From positions 165,472 to 227,471 of the forward strand of contig NMRA01000060.1 in the NCBI GenBank assembly GCA_002633005.1: a stretch of DNA of 62,000 bases, read 5' to 3'. Below, piece after piece: positions 59,901 through 62,000 of the stretch (its first letter is position 1; the number at the start of each line of letters is the position of its first letter). Under the pieces are notes generated by a model, which was not told where the DNA came from, did no database searches, and worked only from the letters and a program-made list of their open reading frames with translations. The DNA comes from Phoronis australis (lineage: Eukaryota; Phoronida; Phoronidae). Made by a program: the position numbers and the translations under genes.

Positions 59901-60874
59901 TTCTAACCGGCACCACTTCAAAAATTGAACTTGGGAAAACAGTGGGCACTAAACAAAGACCTACTCAAAGCAAAGCAGCAGGACCGCTATCAACGGATTC
60001 TGTTAAAGAAACCCCACCAAAAACACAACATACAGGCGAAAAAACACATGGAGATGACAAATCTATGAAGAAATCGCATGGCTCGAATGACAACAAACTT
60101 TCGGAACTAGAACGAGCTTTTCATAAGTTTGTCCCGGCTGATGTTATGTCTGACACAAAGAAAAATTCGGAGTCTGCGGAAACCAACGCTGTGCAAATAT
60201 CGACCCTTGCGTCGAAAGAGGATAGCACTGAGCCGGAAGAACCTCAGCTCTGTACTTCAGAAATCAAAGCCTTGTTCGAAACAAAGTTCAGCAAAAAGGA
60301 AACGTCACCAATAATAAGAACATCTACAACTCAGCAAAAGTCTGACGCGAAAGAAATGTTGTCACAAACTAAACCAACACAAAAGGAATCGAAAAGTGTT
60401 GAACTGCCAATTGCGAAACTGAAGTCAACATTTGTTGCTAAAACTTCAGAAAGTAAACCATCTGATAAGTCTGAAAACACAAAGCAAGGTGAAGTCGGGA
60501 AACTGAAAATGGATGCTTCGTTTAACGAAGTGCAATTTAAGTTCAAGGTCGACAAACAGGACCTGGCGGTGAAGCAAATCCCTACAGGTGGTGACGACAA
60601 TGTACAGTCAAAATTTCAATTGAAGCATTTAGGTTCAGTTTCGAAAGTAGAAGCCGAAAGTTCTAAGTCAAAGACTGGATTGAAAAAGACGGTGGGCAAC
60701 TTTTCTGTGCCGTCAAACGCGTCGGTTAAAGTAGAAGTCAATACAGGGCACCGCACCGTCGAGACTAAGAACGGAGACAATTCCAGAGGCTCCAATAAAA
60801 TATCAGTGCCCCACAGCCAACACAGCAGACCGACGCCTTTCAAAAATCGTTTTGCTATGTTTGAAAACAAGTAA
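53907..60874 (+). CDS. Giant repeat exon: disordered protein with SDLRSKFE-type repeats (3' end of gene)
   Basis: A single exon of 6,968 bases, open from the acceptor (CTTCAAG) to a TAA, adding about 2,320 residues after the Ig domain. It opens with a basic patch (DHKRSKSPRRAPKRG). About 570 Ser/Asn/Lys/Glu-rich residues follow, then roughly 1,300 residues (about 55.68-59.5 kb) with at least 20 clear copies of a motif near (A/S)-S-D-L-R-S-K-F-E, usually preceded by QDK(S/P)RA or similar. A more degenerate zone (SELERAFHKFVP, EIKALFETKFS, KLKSTFVAK) leads to the C-terminus PFKNRFAMFENK. The absence of membrane segments or Cys pairs and the strong charge suggest an intracellular disordered scaffold. 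The titin-type Ig domain hints at an actin or muscle setting. The motif is not the Xin repeat, WH2, RPEL or nebulin repeat, and I do not recognise it. Confidence 0.9.
55680..59500 (+). repeat. Coding repeat array (SDLRSKFE units)
   Basis: Motif starts include approximately 55,680, 55,780, 55,985, 56,136, 56,263, 56,698, 56,848, 57,012, 57,175, 57,310, 57,478, 57,664, 57,798, 57,960, 58,141, 58,437, 58,615, 58,766, 59,102, 59,248 and 59,428. Spacing is typically 45-62 codons. In the later part each unit has a second half-motif, (L)KSKFEQT or similar, some 10-20 residues after the first, followed by a linker with ETKS...ESK...KDF..KKQET. DNA identity between units is low enough that they are old, diverged duplications. 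Confidence 0.85.
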
Positions 60875-62000
60875 CCACGTAGGATTCGAAAGATTTTAAC
60901 CAACCGTTTCCGTGCATGTCATCTTCGTATTAGAAGTTTAGAAGAATCGCTTTGTCAATGCTAACTTGTCTCTTGAAATTTCTCAATGTGCCATAACGTG
61001 TGTGTGTGCTTCTGGTGTACATTTCCTTCTCGCTTTGTACCACGTGATGTTTTAATACTAGTAACGGCATGAGTTTCACTTTTCATAAATTTTCATTTAA
61101 CTTGATTGGTCGTTTCGCCTCTCGGTTATTTCATTGTACTTTTGCGTACAACTCTTTTTGGCGTCATTAGATATAGCTGACAGTGTGGTTATTTTACTAG
61201 ATCTTTAACAGTTCCTTTAAGTGTGCATTTGACTGCGTATTTCTGGACTGCAGTACAACATTACCTCAACTTCTTATTCCGTAGTCCGTATTCACTCACT
61301 GTTTCAGATTTTTGTTGCTCTTACGTCCCAACCCATTGACTGAATCTGGTACTACTGTTGACAATATTCCTTAAGAAGTTACCTTCTTTCAGCTTTTTTT
61401 CAATTCCTATCTGTCAGATATAAAACTTTCAAATTTTACTATTCGAGGTTTAATTTTCTTAGCACTGTCATGCATTGTAGTGTGACGTCATGTACGCCAA
61501 ACTTGTCAGCAGGCTTTTCTTATTGTTTCTCTGTGCTCCAGCATCTTTACATCTAAATGTTTGTCTGCTACTAGGTTCACATTAGACCATCAACCATTGT
61601 TAACTGTACTTATACAATGCAGTGTACTACATGTCGCCAAGTGGTTGCTAGGCTTGCAAACCTAAAATGGTGCTCTTGGTCATCTTTGATGACGTAGTTG
61701 CGCTCTTTGACTTCGCCTGTTGAATGTCATGGTCTTTCCTTTCATATAAGTGTAACGTGCGCCGGGTGAAAACCTGCGTCGTCTTTGTGTCTTATTGCGC
61801 ATGTGCCAATGCAAGTGCCTGTTTGTTCTTGTGAGGTGCAGACGACAGTAACTTCGGACTGGACCACTCACGCCACTGACTTTTTACACCATGTTTTGCA
61901 AATCGTTGCGTCTAACCCACTCGGCGACGTGTCGGTACAGCGACGCTCATTCTGTGGTCATCTGTGTCTGATCATGTTTCACAGTCCTAACTGCTTGCTC
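60875..62000 (+). other. 3' untranslated region or intergenic
   Basis: Follows the stop of the repeat protein. T-rich, with no AATAAA seen up to the window end, so the transcript end may lie beyond it. No further gene is supported. Confidence 0.5.

Overview
The window is eukaryotic nuclear DNA, AT-rich, with spliced genes, long introns and many decayed mobile elements. The gene content (Tie-like receptor exons with Ig and EGF modules, a gamma-glutamyltransferase, a titin-superfamily Ig exon), phase 1-1 domain exons and multicopy elements all point to a marine invertebrate deuterostome. An echinoderm, hemichordate or lancelet would fit; the sequence does not settle which. There is no operon, CRISPR array or other prokaryotic feature.

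Layout. (1) About 1.6-9.4 kb, minus strand: four exons of a Tie-like receptor ectodomain, in transcript order Ig-like (9092-9343), Ig-like (5965-6210), EGF (4767-4898) and Tie-type EGF (1658-1807). A probable first Ig exon lies near 21.6-21.8 kb. The kinase end lies beyond the left edge. (2) 11.36-17.68 kb and 35.52-42.06 kb: two direct copies of a segment of more than 6 kb. It carries a decayed multi-exon gene on the minus strand (first exon with ATG, C2H2-finger exon, and a charged domain known to me only as a multicopy family). Each copy has its own frameshifts or deletions. (3) 18.8-20.2 kb: an inverted-repeat element with TCGAG-rich arms. (4) 27-33 kb: retroelement remnants and a retroelement-like endonuclease fragment fused to a broken ubiquitin-specific protease domain. 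(5) 30.2-31.35 kb and 45.4-46.15 kb: inverted copies of another repeat. (6) 47.8-49.6 kb, minus strand: an intact, intronless gamma-glutamyltransferase gene. (7) 52.1-60.9 kb, plus strand: the 3' end of a gene encoding an I-set Ig domain spliced in phase 1 to one giant exon of about 6.97 kb. That exon codes for about 2,320 residues of low-complexity, highly charged protein built around 25 or more copies of a motif close to SDLRSKFE.

The most novel-looking item is the giant repeat exon: I do not recognise its motif family. Other points of note are CTCF-like motifs scattered in a dispersed repeat, a hairpin whose loop is inverted between the two segment copies, and the endonuclease-USP chimera. 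Two single-N gaps (42,057 and 43,630) flank a short piece whose placement is uncertain.
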